A stretch of 64,000 nt of DNA from Ancylostoma caninum (taxonomy: Eukaryota > Nematoda > Chromadorea > Rhabditida > Ancylostomatidae). The notes under the pieces are model-generated. The model saw nothing but the letters and a program-made list of their open reading frames with translations, was not told the origin of the DNA and searched no databases. Position numbers and translations under genes: made by a program. The stretch's first letter is position 1. Each line of letters begins with the position of its first letter. This document shows positions 24,601 to 31,672 of this stretch, in pieces. The stretch is taken from contig JBAJFG010000261.1 in the NCBI GenBank assembly GCA_037903475.1, forward strand, positions 1 to 64,000, in the 5' to 3' direction.

Positions 24601-25287
24601 GAAAGGCCCATGAATTGGTGGACGATATCAAAGAAAAAGTAGTCAAGACCGAAAGCCCGCACTACCTACTCCAAATATGCTAGTCTTTTCTGTAAAAAGG
24701 ACTAAAACAAACTGGTGGGCTGAGCTGGAACACCGAGCCTCACTTCAGGAACAATTTCTCTTTAAGAAGAAGTCATGTCCGTAGCTTAGTCGGTAATAAG
24801 CTATCAATAATTTCTTTCTCCACCAGTTAAATTGTGGTGGGGGGGGGGTTGCAGAGCAATTCGACTTTCTTGAACCTCTTGATCAGCAGGAAGAGATTCA
24901 ACGACCTCGAAGTCATGAAGTTGATTAAGTTGTTATTAGAAACAAATAGAGATCAGATTAATTATAGAAACAAAAGGAGGTCGGATAGTTATTATAGAAA
25001 CAAAAGGAGGTCGGAGACCTGGAAAGTTCTCCCTACCAACCTAATAGTTTCATATAGTTCCTACAACCAGAACATTAACCATCTGCTATGAATATGAAGT
25101 GCTAAGAAACCGATAGCGGACATACTCATTAGGAACAAAAAAATCTAACAAGGTAGAAACTAGGCTACAAACATACCCTGACCACTCCATTTTCTTGCAG
25201 GCCGTTACGGCACATTTGCGGCTTTCGCCCCTCCGCGATAAAAATTGGCGAAACCGGACGTTCACGAGGCTCATTGCCAATGAACAT
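12689..25287 (-). CDS. Multi-Tudor-domain protein, intron carries an LTR retrotransposon
   Basis: Exons in transcription order: 25287–25177 (start), a candidate at 24585–24433, then 15975–15857, 15790–15679, 15606–15541, 15488–15420, 15299–15174, 15044–14948, 14777–14635, 14311–14156, 14099–13912, 13582–13470, 13414–13315, 13210–13117 and 13060–12689. The thirteen exons downstream of the insertion sum to 1755 nt, 585 codons, in phase. Two extended Tudor modules are visible. The first has VLRADSPSCIWVRL, YARCRV, KVFFIDEGISAWV and WQAIMVSLCG. The last has SQTQSPYEFYARPI, EWQRVEV, NVLFLDSGGTELVVPYSLY. A divergent module may lie between. The pattern is SPxxFYV, then WYRAxV, FxDYGN and a CSLxGV tail. 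Such proteins bind methyl-arginine ligands and commonly act in germ granules and small-RNA pathways; EKL-1-like is a guess. Exons between 25177 and 23986 are incomplete, and the donor at 13315 is weak. Confidence 0.78.
15988..16327 (+). repeat. 5' LTR (340 bp)
   Basis: Begins TGTCACAGAAAG and ends GGTCTTCATA. A TATTTAA box is at 16148–16154 just behind a GC-rich palindrome CGCGCGCGAGCGCG, and AATAAA is at 16240–16245, giving a plausible U3-R-U5 order. The only difference from the 3' LTR that I found is A at 16021 against T at 23680. The right end is fixed by the point where the two copies diverge and by the immediately following TGG of the primer-binding site. Confidence 0.93.
16328..16345 (+). 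other. Primer-binding site
   Basis: Starts TGGGGGCCGAGCC directly after the 5' LTR. TGG complements the CCA end of a tRNA, as expected for minus-strand priming. I cannot name the tRNA without a search of the host tRNA set. Confidence 0.65.
16840..23616 (+). CDS. Retrotransposon Gag-Pol polyprotein with unrecognised C-terminal extension (2258 aa)
   Basis: One open frame with no frameshift or stop between gag and pol. Residues 1–260 are charged and coiled-coil-like; a retrotransposon gag domain covers about 310–450; a CCHC knuckle (C-x2-C-x4-H-x4-C) is at 572–585. The aspartic protease DTG begins at D654. The reverse transcriptase has D1016 in STLDLA and YIDD at 1080–1083. RNase H has D1235, E1277 and D1302. 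Integrase has an HHCC finger (H1451, H1458, C1488, C1491) and the triad D1519, D1579, E1615 with 35 residues between the last two, then a GPF module near 1759–1761. All catalytic residues are present. From about 1800 to 2258 follows an extension that is not a chromodomain or an obvious envelope: no signal peptide or clear membrane anchor. Its last 80 or so residues look out of frame. Confidence 0.95.
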   Translation: MPISADELTEDMLLGEQENPSNACDEHNPRDGENLSDHRNDVQVSDDQEKEHERRVRLAHRYINNIKLECEKRLSKNMRTTDPVRNEVWEAVSTQARLADEGIKCLLEQAKTECDARVQEMTRIWRSEERDRSALELLRIAGLEGVEDIENFLDRSMQDSENIKKLLELLECDRSNLVEAAQQMKWAINGQEQIINSLRRQIESYQLQVAELVKRVETLGQSGGGDHRNEGEHGQWQRFKNVARSVQNNSESQIQAHSTSTHVIRTPLWRLQDGACERRKEEAPSWAMGTFPPLTNSNMGEDASGASKNREPLVEFMKVSALPEVAPFHGKERESFKRFLNAFEVKYPSSLWDDRSRIQLFEGLLRKDALSMFETLPQPLKDGPFEEVVKAMKERLKVDTNGACVKAMSQLASLTIREGQPVTEFCLALEKLASRAYPDTPPEAVSLQKAEILFRQLAKWEGSYCIAETIETSPRGQVYEKVKEVALRLERNRNMASDMAQQSKFGKMRFQRNGNVAERIKVSKSAQRNDAMRFTGNSNSAAARDEVVPANPPIQSTQPAVGNGVERTHIQCYKCGARGHKAKDCKAQPRWDQERAKSTDRRPERQSGSFSALLDRFLCSSTITEMADPAKQLFGCRSVAQVDIMGMQVEALLDTGSETSIIPIALFKAARDCNVDIDAFVERIPGIEAVIRNASGQRMQFLDTIRMEVGLDGARRWIAFHVGDGLDKLVILGTNALEQFGIHLVREEKQAPVVQEDEQKADAIHEPASTQAVVAQRTYVPPGARGNVELLGNPGDTMLWSNNKFVSHGCCTISREGTVKIPVVNTGTEPMVLQKGQVIGEFSDDEFLPVKIAPDHSDMLDGNAGQAKGAIDKEKILSDMLAQRSDMTSKLTSLTQQFSDVFAVSDRELTHTHLVVHDIDTGDATPIKQKTRPVPMGARKEFKGIIKDLVERGIVEKSQSEWASPVVLVRKKDGTLRLCIDYRALNKVIKQDSYPLPTIDTVLQSLGGKRVFSTLDLAAGYWQIRLSEEAKPKTAFTSSEGLFQFTVLPFGLSTSPAGFQRMMDLVLGELGVKDSEVFVYIDDILIATETIERHYEVLQLVFEAMRRANLKLKAQKCEFFKEEIRFLGHVISRNGVCTDPDKIAKIRDYPKPRSVAQLRTFLGMASYYRKFILKFAKITECLYQLTSPKTRWRWTEREEKAFEEMKSRLTQAPILAQPDMEGAANESNPFVIFTDASTHGLGAVLCQKGKDGFLHPIYFASKKLSKAEKNYHVTDLEALAVVFAVNKFHFFIYGLKTVVKTDHKPLTSLFKQSNVSARVLRWALQLQKYRLEVQYVAGKANAVADALSRGATTSEEHEQIVCPENEMIVCRTAVEESEWLKELRQDDDFRELISALECGRMDLEVRMPRSNKRLVSADFMLDEGYLKLVEERSLVKVVPKSRREQVIREAHEGVMMGHFSPRKLFKQLKKVVFWDGMLRDIIKWTKSCQKCFLTNNHERHIPPLKPITTSAPYEFVGVDLVEFGISERGNRYALVVVDHFTKFAGAYPIPDKTARTVARTLFERWICEGCRWPKILHSDQGPEFINGVLTEICDLSGIKQSTTKGYNPRENGVTERVIETLTKILRKKTVIPSEWDTLLPMAVFAYNASPHEATGESPFYMLHAFDPNYPSSEIPGESLNWNYIDYDDYKYELLNGIQLAHDSAKQLNEEYRARMKRRYDENNKVQPEKLPQVGDRVYVKLPREKSASKYPKFCDNWDGPFRVTEVSGNSALLTNMLKDEEPIRIQHDQLIKVPPEINDTPTRTKTRRTTRVKNKSFKCLTIQKDSFRSAPNEDNGALSLFFACPGQARVDSQHDDFHCSIRGTNFGSIVPDGDDVISALPVTTIYSLARYFTIYENETDVNRRRHLMSNHSHFALSVTGVEKAYLYFKEKCDHVARALMKHDGSFVVLTYDGGLKISLEQLSDLANAGILYAMGHKWTDISINGSSAASLVILPSGFRCYERVLKNIDEGIKFILYDELKEVYMRIREHPALKLCIFVSPASDSPVDATEWNALAATVASYVRRGTKTIALSGPRGDAAWEWNRSKTIATFEVVREAAATMKNNVVIMMGRVPQMSEPCASMGDHSRPKAPESYPAVAVMKFFEQLKKAVSAHTKVILFEVRDHPCTRSVVYKLKKRQEQDRHGHEDPRLDRTHNNIQFKKKSTGATSTRNTTSRNYRGDFQGHYHHNHNNERGRIQGRSKCSHCHVRKFAWRGPRY
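23635..23646 (+). other. Polypurine tract
   Basis: AGGGGGGAGAGA lies immediately 5' of the 3' LTR, the position and composition of the plus-strand primer. Confidence 0.85.
23647..23986 (+). repeat. 3' LTR (340 bp)
   Basis: Second copy of the LTR, identical to 15988–16327 except for one base at 23680. It is followed by the AAAG target duplication. Confidence 0.93.
23987..25176 (-). other. Rest of the Tudor-gene intron region, with candidate exons
   Basis: On the − strand 24585–24433 is open in phase 0, bounded by a GATAG acceptor and a GTTAGT donor, and would fit in phase between the first exon and the exon at 15975. A second protein-like stretch lies near 24210–24140, but I could not join it in frame. 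The + strand shows nothing recognisable apart from a run of G at 24838–24847. Confidence 0.35.
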
Positions 25288-25296
25288 TCTGCAGAA
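25285..25296 (-). promoter_or_regulatory. Probable SL2-type trans-splice acceptor of the Tudor gene
   Basis: On the − strand TTTCTGCAG ends at 25289, one base before the ATG. It lies about 105 bp downstream of the poly(A) signal of TRAP-gamma, the usual spacing for a downstream gene in a nematode operon. Confidence 0.6.
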
Positions 25297-25391
25297 ATGG
25301 TGTACTCGTGTTCTAACATGTTTTCTCTGCGTTATTTTAGGCATTCTAACAAACCAGGAGTGAACCTCAAAAGTTCTTCAGAATAAAATAC

Positions 25392-25397
25392 TTTATT
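25392..25397 (-). terminator. Poly(A) signal between the two operon genes
   Basis: AATAAA on the − strand, 137 nt past the TRAP-gamma stop codon. Confidence 0.55.
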
Positions 25398-25533
25398 ACA
25401 AAGGGGATCTGCAACAGGAATGAATGCTTACAACAATCTCATGAACCACTTCATATCTTCACAATAAATTAAACTGCACGAGCTCTTCCCGTGTTGAAAA
25501 CAACAAAATAACGGAACATCTATTCAAAAACAC

Positions 25534-28452
25534 TCAATTCTTGGCAGTGGAGAGGAAAGCTACGAGTCCTGCCGCTCCAATTACAGAGAGAAGAGAGTTG
25601 AAAATAGGGGTGAGATTTGCAAGAAGGAAGAAAGCCAGGAACAACATAATTGAAAGGAAAAGGACGTTCGTGAAGAATATCGATAGATAGGTCGCCTCTG
25701 AGTCAGCAACTTCGTTCTTGCGGAACAAGGCACGCTCCTGAAACCAATTCGTTCATTCACTGCGAGGAAATTCAGAACATGGACTTCACATAGCGACACT
25801 TATTGCGACCACGCCAGCTTTGTGTTGGAATTGGAGAAAACTCCAGGTCCAGTAATAGAGAGTGTATCTTTTTAAATTTCTACAAGGGAGGAAACATGTA
25901 TTTAAGAGACTTCCTAAGTAAATGTGTACTAAGCAGGATAGAAATACTATAACACTTCAGCGGCCTTACCACCGACCCGAAGCTCCAAACTACGAATTTC
26001 TCTGAGAACGAGTGGTGGACGCGCAAACTGGGTGGGGGAAAAGTGAGGCCTCCGTCGCTTTGGAACCCGGATGGAGAATAAAAACAACAAATTAAATAAG
26101 CAAGTGGAAAAACTTGCATAGTCTTTATTATTTTATTAAGTAGTTCCGGAAATTCAGCGATGCATCCGCCATTGCTGAGAACGTGCATATTGGTGGTTGG
26201 AAGCGTTAATCATGAATATCACATCTATTTTGCATCGTAACATCGATTTGTTCCCAAAGTGGAGAGACCGCTGGAGTAGAATTGTGGCGAAAAAAAGTAA
26301 CTGTCAGGTCAAGCACAAAACGTTTACCACTGTATTTGCAAGCGCAAGAGTGCACAACATCACTACCACAAGCCGTGGGGCCCAAAAATTAACAAGATTC
26401 ATTTTCTGAGACAATTAACTTCGGCGAAGAACTACACCTATTAGGTGACAGTTCTAGAGACCTATCCAAATAAGAATATCAAGCGGTGTTCGTGTGGAAT
26501 GCTGCACTAAGCCTAAGGAAACTTTTTGCGGGCCATGTTTTCATATTATTGTACAGAAGAGTCCTTAGATAAGCGTCTTTACTGACTCACAAAGAGAACG
26601 GAAATGTAGCTGTTGCATCGAATGTAAGGCACTCTAAAGGTGAATAATGTTCGAACATTTAAGAACAAGCACCGTATACTTTTAGGTACCAATGCATCCA
26701 CACTAACCTTTAACACACAAAAACGACCCCGAACAAAAGCAGTAAGATTCCAAATACTATTCAGTAACTTGAAAAGGATCCGCATCAATTTCTTCAACGC
26801 GAAGTGAAATTAAAAGCGAAGATAAAAGTCAGTGATGTGATAAGGGCGACGACAATAAATATGACAAACCTCTTTCTCCTTGGTGCTCATCTTCTTGTCA
26901 TTTGCGTACTTCTGATTGATCTCTCTGTCAACAGCTGAACCACGCTTCATGACAATCCTTAACAATTGACGTGAAAAAGGCTATAAAGGCTGTGCTGTCA
27001 AAACTGTAATTCCTACTGATGCTTTAGTAGCCTCTTCTGGTTTTTGCAGGCCATGGAAAGGAAATAAGCTGATGCCACAGCAGAGATGATCCAAACAATC
27101 CATGATTCAGCAACCTAAATGGAATCAAATCACTAATCCAAAATGTACCACCTTCAGCAAGCCCTAATGGGCGGATGAAGTTAAAAATAAGCATTGCAGC
27201 CATTGCCAGTATACTTCATGAACAAAAGTTCCAGACAGGACCAAAACAACCGCACAGTAAACTCGAAAGGTTAATTGGCGCCATTCAACTTCCTAGTTGT
27301 GGCCCAAAACTTTGGAAGAATTTTTCGCCCAATCTTCACCTGAGAAGGTTATTTGGGGTGCTGAACATGAATGTCGCATCGGTTTTGTACCGCAACCTCA
27401 TTCTCGTAAGGACACGGTAGGTATACTGTAGGAAACTGAGACAAAATGCCGATTTCGAGGAGGAAGCGGAGCAAAATGCATGCAAAATTATGCACATAAT
27501 CGTGGTCAGCGTCTAAAACAACCACTCTAAGTAAAATCTGAGAAAATTCTGTGAGATGCCTTGTCTACTGTACACCTACCGTAACCCTAAAAATGAAGTC
27601 AGGGTACAAAATGGATACGATATTTGTGTATACATCTCAAATACCCCCTTCCTTTGTTTAGGCGAGATTTTTTTTCGAAACTTTGAGGCAGAACTAGTCA
27701 AACAGTACCGTTTCATTTCGTGTCGCAAACCAAACCCCTTGATGAGCTGTTGGTGCTATTCTACATCCGGGGCCTCGAAACTTTCGGGATTTTTTGTTGG
27801 AACTTAGTTGTAGTGGGGTTATCTGAGGCGCTGAGGACAAATATCGTATCCGCTTTGAACCCAAATGTCATTTTCGGTGGGTAACAGCAAGTAATCGGTA
27901 GATACATCTTACAGAAGCCACTCAATTTTTGCATAGAGGGGTTTGCTGAGGTGCTAAATACGAATATCGTACCCATTTCGTACCATGTCCCCGCTTTTAC
28001 GTGGCTCTAGTTGGACTGCTGTAAAAATTTGACAAAAGTCACCGACTCTGGCAGGAAAATGGCAGTTTTATACGAATTTGATGGGCAAAATTGCATAGAA
28101 ATGGCCCCAAAATCAGAAGTTTCTCGCCATCGGGAGGGGGTGGTATTTGAGGTGCTGAACAGGAATATCGTATCCATTTTGTGTCGTAACCCCGTTTTTG
28201 TAATTCTACGGTGGGGTTACTGTAGATTCTGTGGTAAAGCAAAGAAACGTAAGGCATGTCATATATAATGAAGCTAAGATAGAAAAGAATAAGCGCTGAA
28301 CGAACCTCCATTTGGTGAACTCCGTAGAACAGATAAAGAGGAGCAAGTGATATTACGACAGCGTTGAGGTAGAAAAGTGCATTGCTCCTGGCCGAATTAG
28401 ATGGCGAATAGCTGGATAGCAGAACCTCCTCTTCCCTCGTGAACTTGCCCAT
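25534..28452 (-). CDS. trap-3: Translocon-associated protein subunit gamma, TRAP-gamma/SSR3 (4 exons)
   Basis: Subunit of the TRAP complex bound to the Sec61 channel in the ER membrane; it assists translocation and glycosylation of nascent chains. Exons: 28452–28306, 27114–27017, 26957–26870 and 25737–25534; 537 nt give 178 aa, close to the 185 aa of the human protein, with all phases matching. Four hydrophobic segments are seen: about residues 25–44, 53–70, 129–146 and 153–172. The cytosolic loop is basic (KNQKRLLKH, KMSTKEKE). The RKNEVAD followed by EAT motif and C-terminal LLSVIGAAGLVAFLSTAKN match the family strongly. A GTTGCAG acceptor sits 17 nt upstream of the ATG, consistent with SL trans-splicing. 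Intron 1 (1.2 kb) and intron 3 (1.1 kb) carry dispersed repeats. It is the first gene of an apparent operon with the Tudor gene. Confidence 0.94.
26197..28230 (+). repeat. Dispersed degenerate repeat in TRAP-gamma introns (at least 5 copies)
   Basis: Copies near 26207–26255, 27355–27410, 27828–27875, 27948–27995 and 28150–28215 share a core like GAATATCGTATCCATTTTG followed by GTCGTAACCCC, often next to GAGGTGCTGAA. Further copies in both orientations lie at 32325–32370, 32452–32500 and 32554–32606 within the Sec61-beta intron. No coding capacity. Confidence 0.65.
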
Positions 28453-28469
28453 GATTTTTAAATTACCTG

Positions 28470-28936
28470 CAACTCCACAACAGAAAATCAAGAATTGTAA
28501 TGCAAGTAAGTATAATTCTACGGTTAGAGAGCCATGAAGGACAATGAAGGAGACCATCAAAGACGAACTGAGATTGGAATGGGCAGCAATTTGGGTACGC
28601 GAGGCCCCCTGTACCTCAATGAAGTGCCGACAGGGAACGTCAATCCTGATTGCATCTCTCTTGATGGTGGCGGCGCCGAATCGCTGGCGACTGTGTGAAC
28701 GGTGCATATCTATTGTCAGCTCCGGCGGCCACCAGCGACGGCAACGGAGTGTGGTATACTCCGCGTGGAGTATATCCCCAGTCTTACGATCAACGTCTGA
28801 GCTAGCAAGTATCAACGTGGGCTAATAAGTGATGCGACGCTGCCTCCATTACGAGATGTGCAATCAGTTTTGATATCATCTGCAAAAACCAGCTCATCCA
28901 ATCTTAACTAAGCGGGCGTCTGGTCTGCTGAATTTA
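28470..28936. other. Upstream of TRAP-gamma; possible old repeat
   Basis: An open frame on the − strand runs into the TRAP-gamma start from 28815, but it crosses the probable trans-splice acceptor and has no recognisable domain. A 20-bp hairpin (TATACTCC, four-base loop, GGAGTATA) lies at about 28753–28772. The promoter of TRAP-gamma should be here. Confidence 0.35.
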
Positions 28937-29296
28937 GGTTGCCCGCAGAGTTCAGACGCGCTTGAGCGCGTTCGGCAAACGCGCTCATCGGCGTAGCTAC
29001 TGGCTGTCGCGCGTAGAATCCGCTAGGTGATTGCGCGCGGGCACTCGCAACTCGTGCGTCTTGATCTACCGGGGAGTTGTGTTCCTTTTTATCGACAGAA
29101 CGTGGTCGTCGCGCGTCGGCCAGCATCGCTCGGCAGCCAGCAGCTGGCGAGCGGAAGCTGGATTGGACTCTGCGGTCTCCAACGGTTTTGCTACTAGCGC
29201 GCGCGTGGCAATCGCCGATAACCAAGACCGATACCCATCAGCTTGCCTCAAACGCCGAGACGCGCTCAAGCGCGTTCCGGAACTCTGCGGGCAACC
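28937..29296. mobile_element. PIF/Harbinger-like MITE, 360 bp
   Basis: Ends GGTTGCCCGCAGAGTTC and its inverse, with a further inverted ACGCGCTTGAGCGCG core just inside. It is flanked on both sides by TTA (28934–28936, 29297–29299). A 3-bp TTA/TAA target duplication is the hallmark of PIF/Harbinger elements. GC-rich interior without transposase. Confidence 0.7.
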
Positions 29297-29544
29297 TTAG
29301 CGGCTGCACCGAATAGGCAGGACTACCACTGGACTCCCAGAGAACTTCAACCTCTTTCCAACATATTTAAAAGGCGATATTATTTGTTTAGCAAGAAAAA
29401 AGTCATGCCCGTAGTGGTTTGTTCAAGCTAGTAATAACAAAAAGGAGAGAAGCCTTAAGGACCATTAGAAAATTTGGGTCAATGAAAATGCCAGACATCT
29501 GCCACATATGCCTCTGTGCTGGTCTCCAGCTCTTACTAAAACGC
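29297..29544. other. Spacer
   Basis: Nothing recognised. Confidence 0.4.
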
Positions 29545-29845
29545 CCAAGAGAGCAGTCCGAGCAGCTTAATAGCTCAAGTAGAAGCCCTAGCAGTGCATC
29601 CCCCGGCTGCTGCCATCCTCTCCTTACTCTGGTAACGGTACAGCACGAACGCAGTCCGAACGGCGTAATGGTTCGGTTAGAAGCGACGATTTCCAGTTGC
29701 TGCCATTCTCCCTTTGATTACTGCTCAAGCTGTCGGCCCTTTGGCAGCAATCAAGGGGAGGATGGTAAACTGGGAACCGTTGCTGCTAGCGTTTCCAACC
29801 GAACCATTACGCCGTTCGGGCTGCATTCGTGCTGCACAGTTATCC
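29545..29845. mobile_element. Hairpin MITE, copy 1, with an adjacent half copy
   Basis: The main copy (29631–29845) has inverted ends reading ATAACTGTGCAGCACGAA from the right and continuing CGAACGGCGTAATGGTTCG in both arms. The centre contains TTGCTGCCAT…ATGGTAAACTGG arms. Just left of it, 29545–29625 is a diverged left half of the same family (AGCAGTCCGAGCAG…TGCTGCCATCC). Other copies lie at 34570–34811 and 36440–36595. Confidence 0.75.
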
Positions 29846-30079
29846 GAGTATTTGCTGGTCAACTCGGACACCGCATCTATTTTTGCATTTTGCATGTGAG
29901 CATACACTACAGTCAACTAGATCTAGATATTTCGCCACAAATAAACTTCCAACGGAAAAAGAAAAAGCAGTGAAAGTTCGGTGATAAAAGCTGCTCAAAA
30001 CGACTAACTCCACCGTCCTCACACTGCTACGACAGCAAGACTGAGCTGGAGAAAAGGAAGGAGACGATCTACACCTGTA
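29846..30079. other. Spacer
   Basis: Nothing recognised. Confidence 0.4.
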
Positions 30080-30330
30080 GATGACGGGAGGAAAGTCGTG
30101 GGAGGCAGCGGGTGCCGGGCTGACCAGCGCGCTCAGGCGCCTGGCCCTCGCGCAGCCCTCGCTGGGCGGAGCTCGCTGCAGCTCGCTCGCTGCGAGGCTG
30201 CCCGCAACACGTGCGGCTACCGTACTCCGCCGTGGTGGCGGCGGATCCACGCAGCCGAGCTGCAAGCGGCTGGCCCCCTGCCAGGGCGGCTACGGTGGTC
30301 GGCGCCCGGCGGGTCCAGTCGTGACGGGGA
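30080..30330. other. GC-rich island of unknown nature
   Basis: About 250 bp with strikingly high G+C in an AT-rich spacer. Open in more than one frame on both strands, as GC-rich DNA often is. No splice sites or protein family recognised. It could be a transposon fragment or a regulatory island upstream of the translocon genes. Confidence 0.4.
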
Positions 30331-30825
30331 GTTCGCTTATAGCGCTTCTTTTCATTTCTTGGCCACTTTGTTGGCGTTTTCATTAGTGTTTCCTGGGATC
30401 AGCATCATCTCATCACCAAAAGCTGCCTTCAGTTTATTTTTGGTACTGTTTCATAATGCTGATCGCGATTATTAGCATCATGCCGTATTCTATCGCCAAT
30501 TTTTCGTAGGAATTTGAATTCTGATAGTAATTCTGTCGCAGTCCTGTGTTACAGTGCAAAACGGATTGTGATCAGCATATGATGAAGCATATGAAATAAC
30601 CTCTCTGCGTAGGCGAAGTTTTAAAAGATTCTACCTATATTCTAGATTAAAATACCATGGTTTCTGCTTACTTGCTTCACTTGTTAGTCCATCGCGAATG
30701 CTTGAGCACTGAGCGGATTCATGCAGTAATATGATACTAGCTACGGGGATTGAGGCACTGGAAAGAATGTCCACCTAGCCCTACAAACTGTACAGCTGCA
30801 GTTACCATATGGAAGTGTGGCCTTT

Positions 30826-31068
30826 TAGCTCAGAGAGGGCCGATGAAGCGACTTTGTCTGCAGTTACGACCGCACTGGTTTCGTCGATGGGGGACGACGC
30901 AGGACGCGTGTGGAAGGGTATTTTAGTAAATGGCGGTAGGGAAATTTCAAATAGGAGAGAATCACTCCATATACATGTCTAAAAAGTCTAAAAATCAGAT
31001 TAGATGGCCGACATCTTGATGAGGTAGTAACTGTAGACAAAGTCACACAATCGGCCCTCTCTGAGCTA
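30826..31068. mobile_element. MITE with inverted ends of about 45 bp
   Basis: The left end TAGCTCAGAGAGGGCCGAT is repeated inverted at the right end (ATCGGCCCTCTCTGAGCTA), and the match resumes at GACTTTGTCT and CAGTTAC. Total 243 bp, no coding capacity. The flanking duplication is unclear. Confidence 0.7.
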
Positions 31069-31672
31069 CCAGACTGAACAGTCCATCGCGACAAACCTGA
31101 GCGATTTTCGCATCGCTCATGATCCATCTATACTATTACCTGTGGCTACCCTATCCCTGATCGACATGTTAGAGATAGCCAAAAGTATCAGTCCATCACG
31201 ATGCGCAGGAGGCCAAGATACCAACTTAATGCACAATCACAATAGAAAATAAATGGAAACCTATGAAGCAGCCTATTTTTCTCTCGGTACCATATACTCA
31301 GGTGACTGTGTAGCAGCACGCCTTGGATGAATTTCGTCAATTTCCTCAGACATCTTGCATTTCTCAGGATTTCTTCGGCTTCAAGGCAAATTCCAGCTGA
31401 AACTTCGTAAACCGTGCCCCTCTGGAAAGGCCACCGGATCTGTTTTAAATTTCAGATAAATTCAGGATGAATTGATGAAAACTTATAGGATGGGCGGTAA
31501 TCGGGTAAATTCGACGGTTCCCGATTGAGTTAATTCCTTCCCCTCTTTTACTCCATTTCTCATCCTTTTCTCCTCCGGCATGTTGTTCCGCGCTTTGTTT
31601 TTTCTCTACGGTGTCTCTACAACTGCCTTCATCGGTGAAAGTGAATGCAGCCTCAATGTTTCAGAGCAGATT
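31069..31672. other. Promoter-side spacer of Sec61-beta
   Basis: No gene recognised. A TTTCAG at 31659–31664 precedes the Sec61-beta ATG by 8 nt and is a probable spliced-leader acceptor. The promoter should lie upstream. Confidence 0.4.

Noticed and set aside
28453..28815. Long − strand open frame continuous with the TRAP-gamma first exon
   Set aside because: It crosses a good splice acceptor 17 nt before the family start, has no similarity to TRAP-gamma N-termini and low-quality composition; probably chance or an old repeat.
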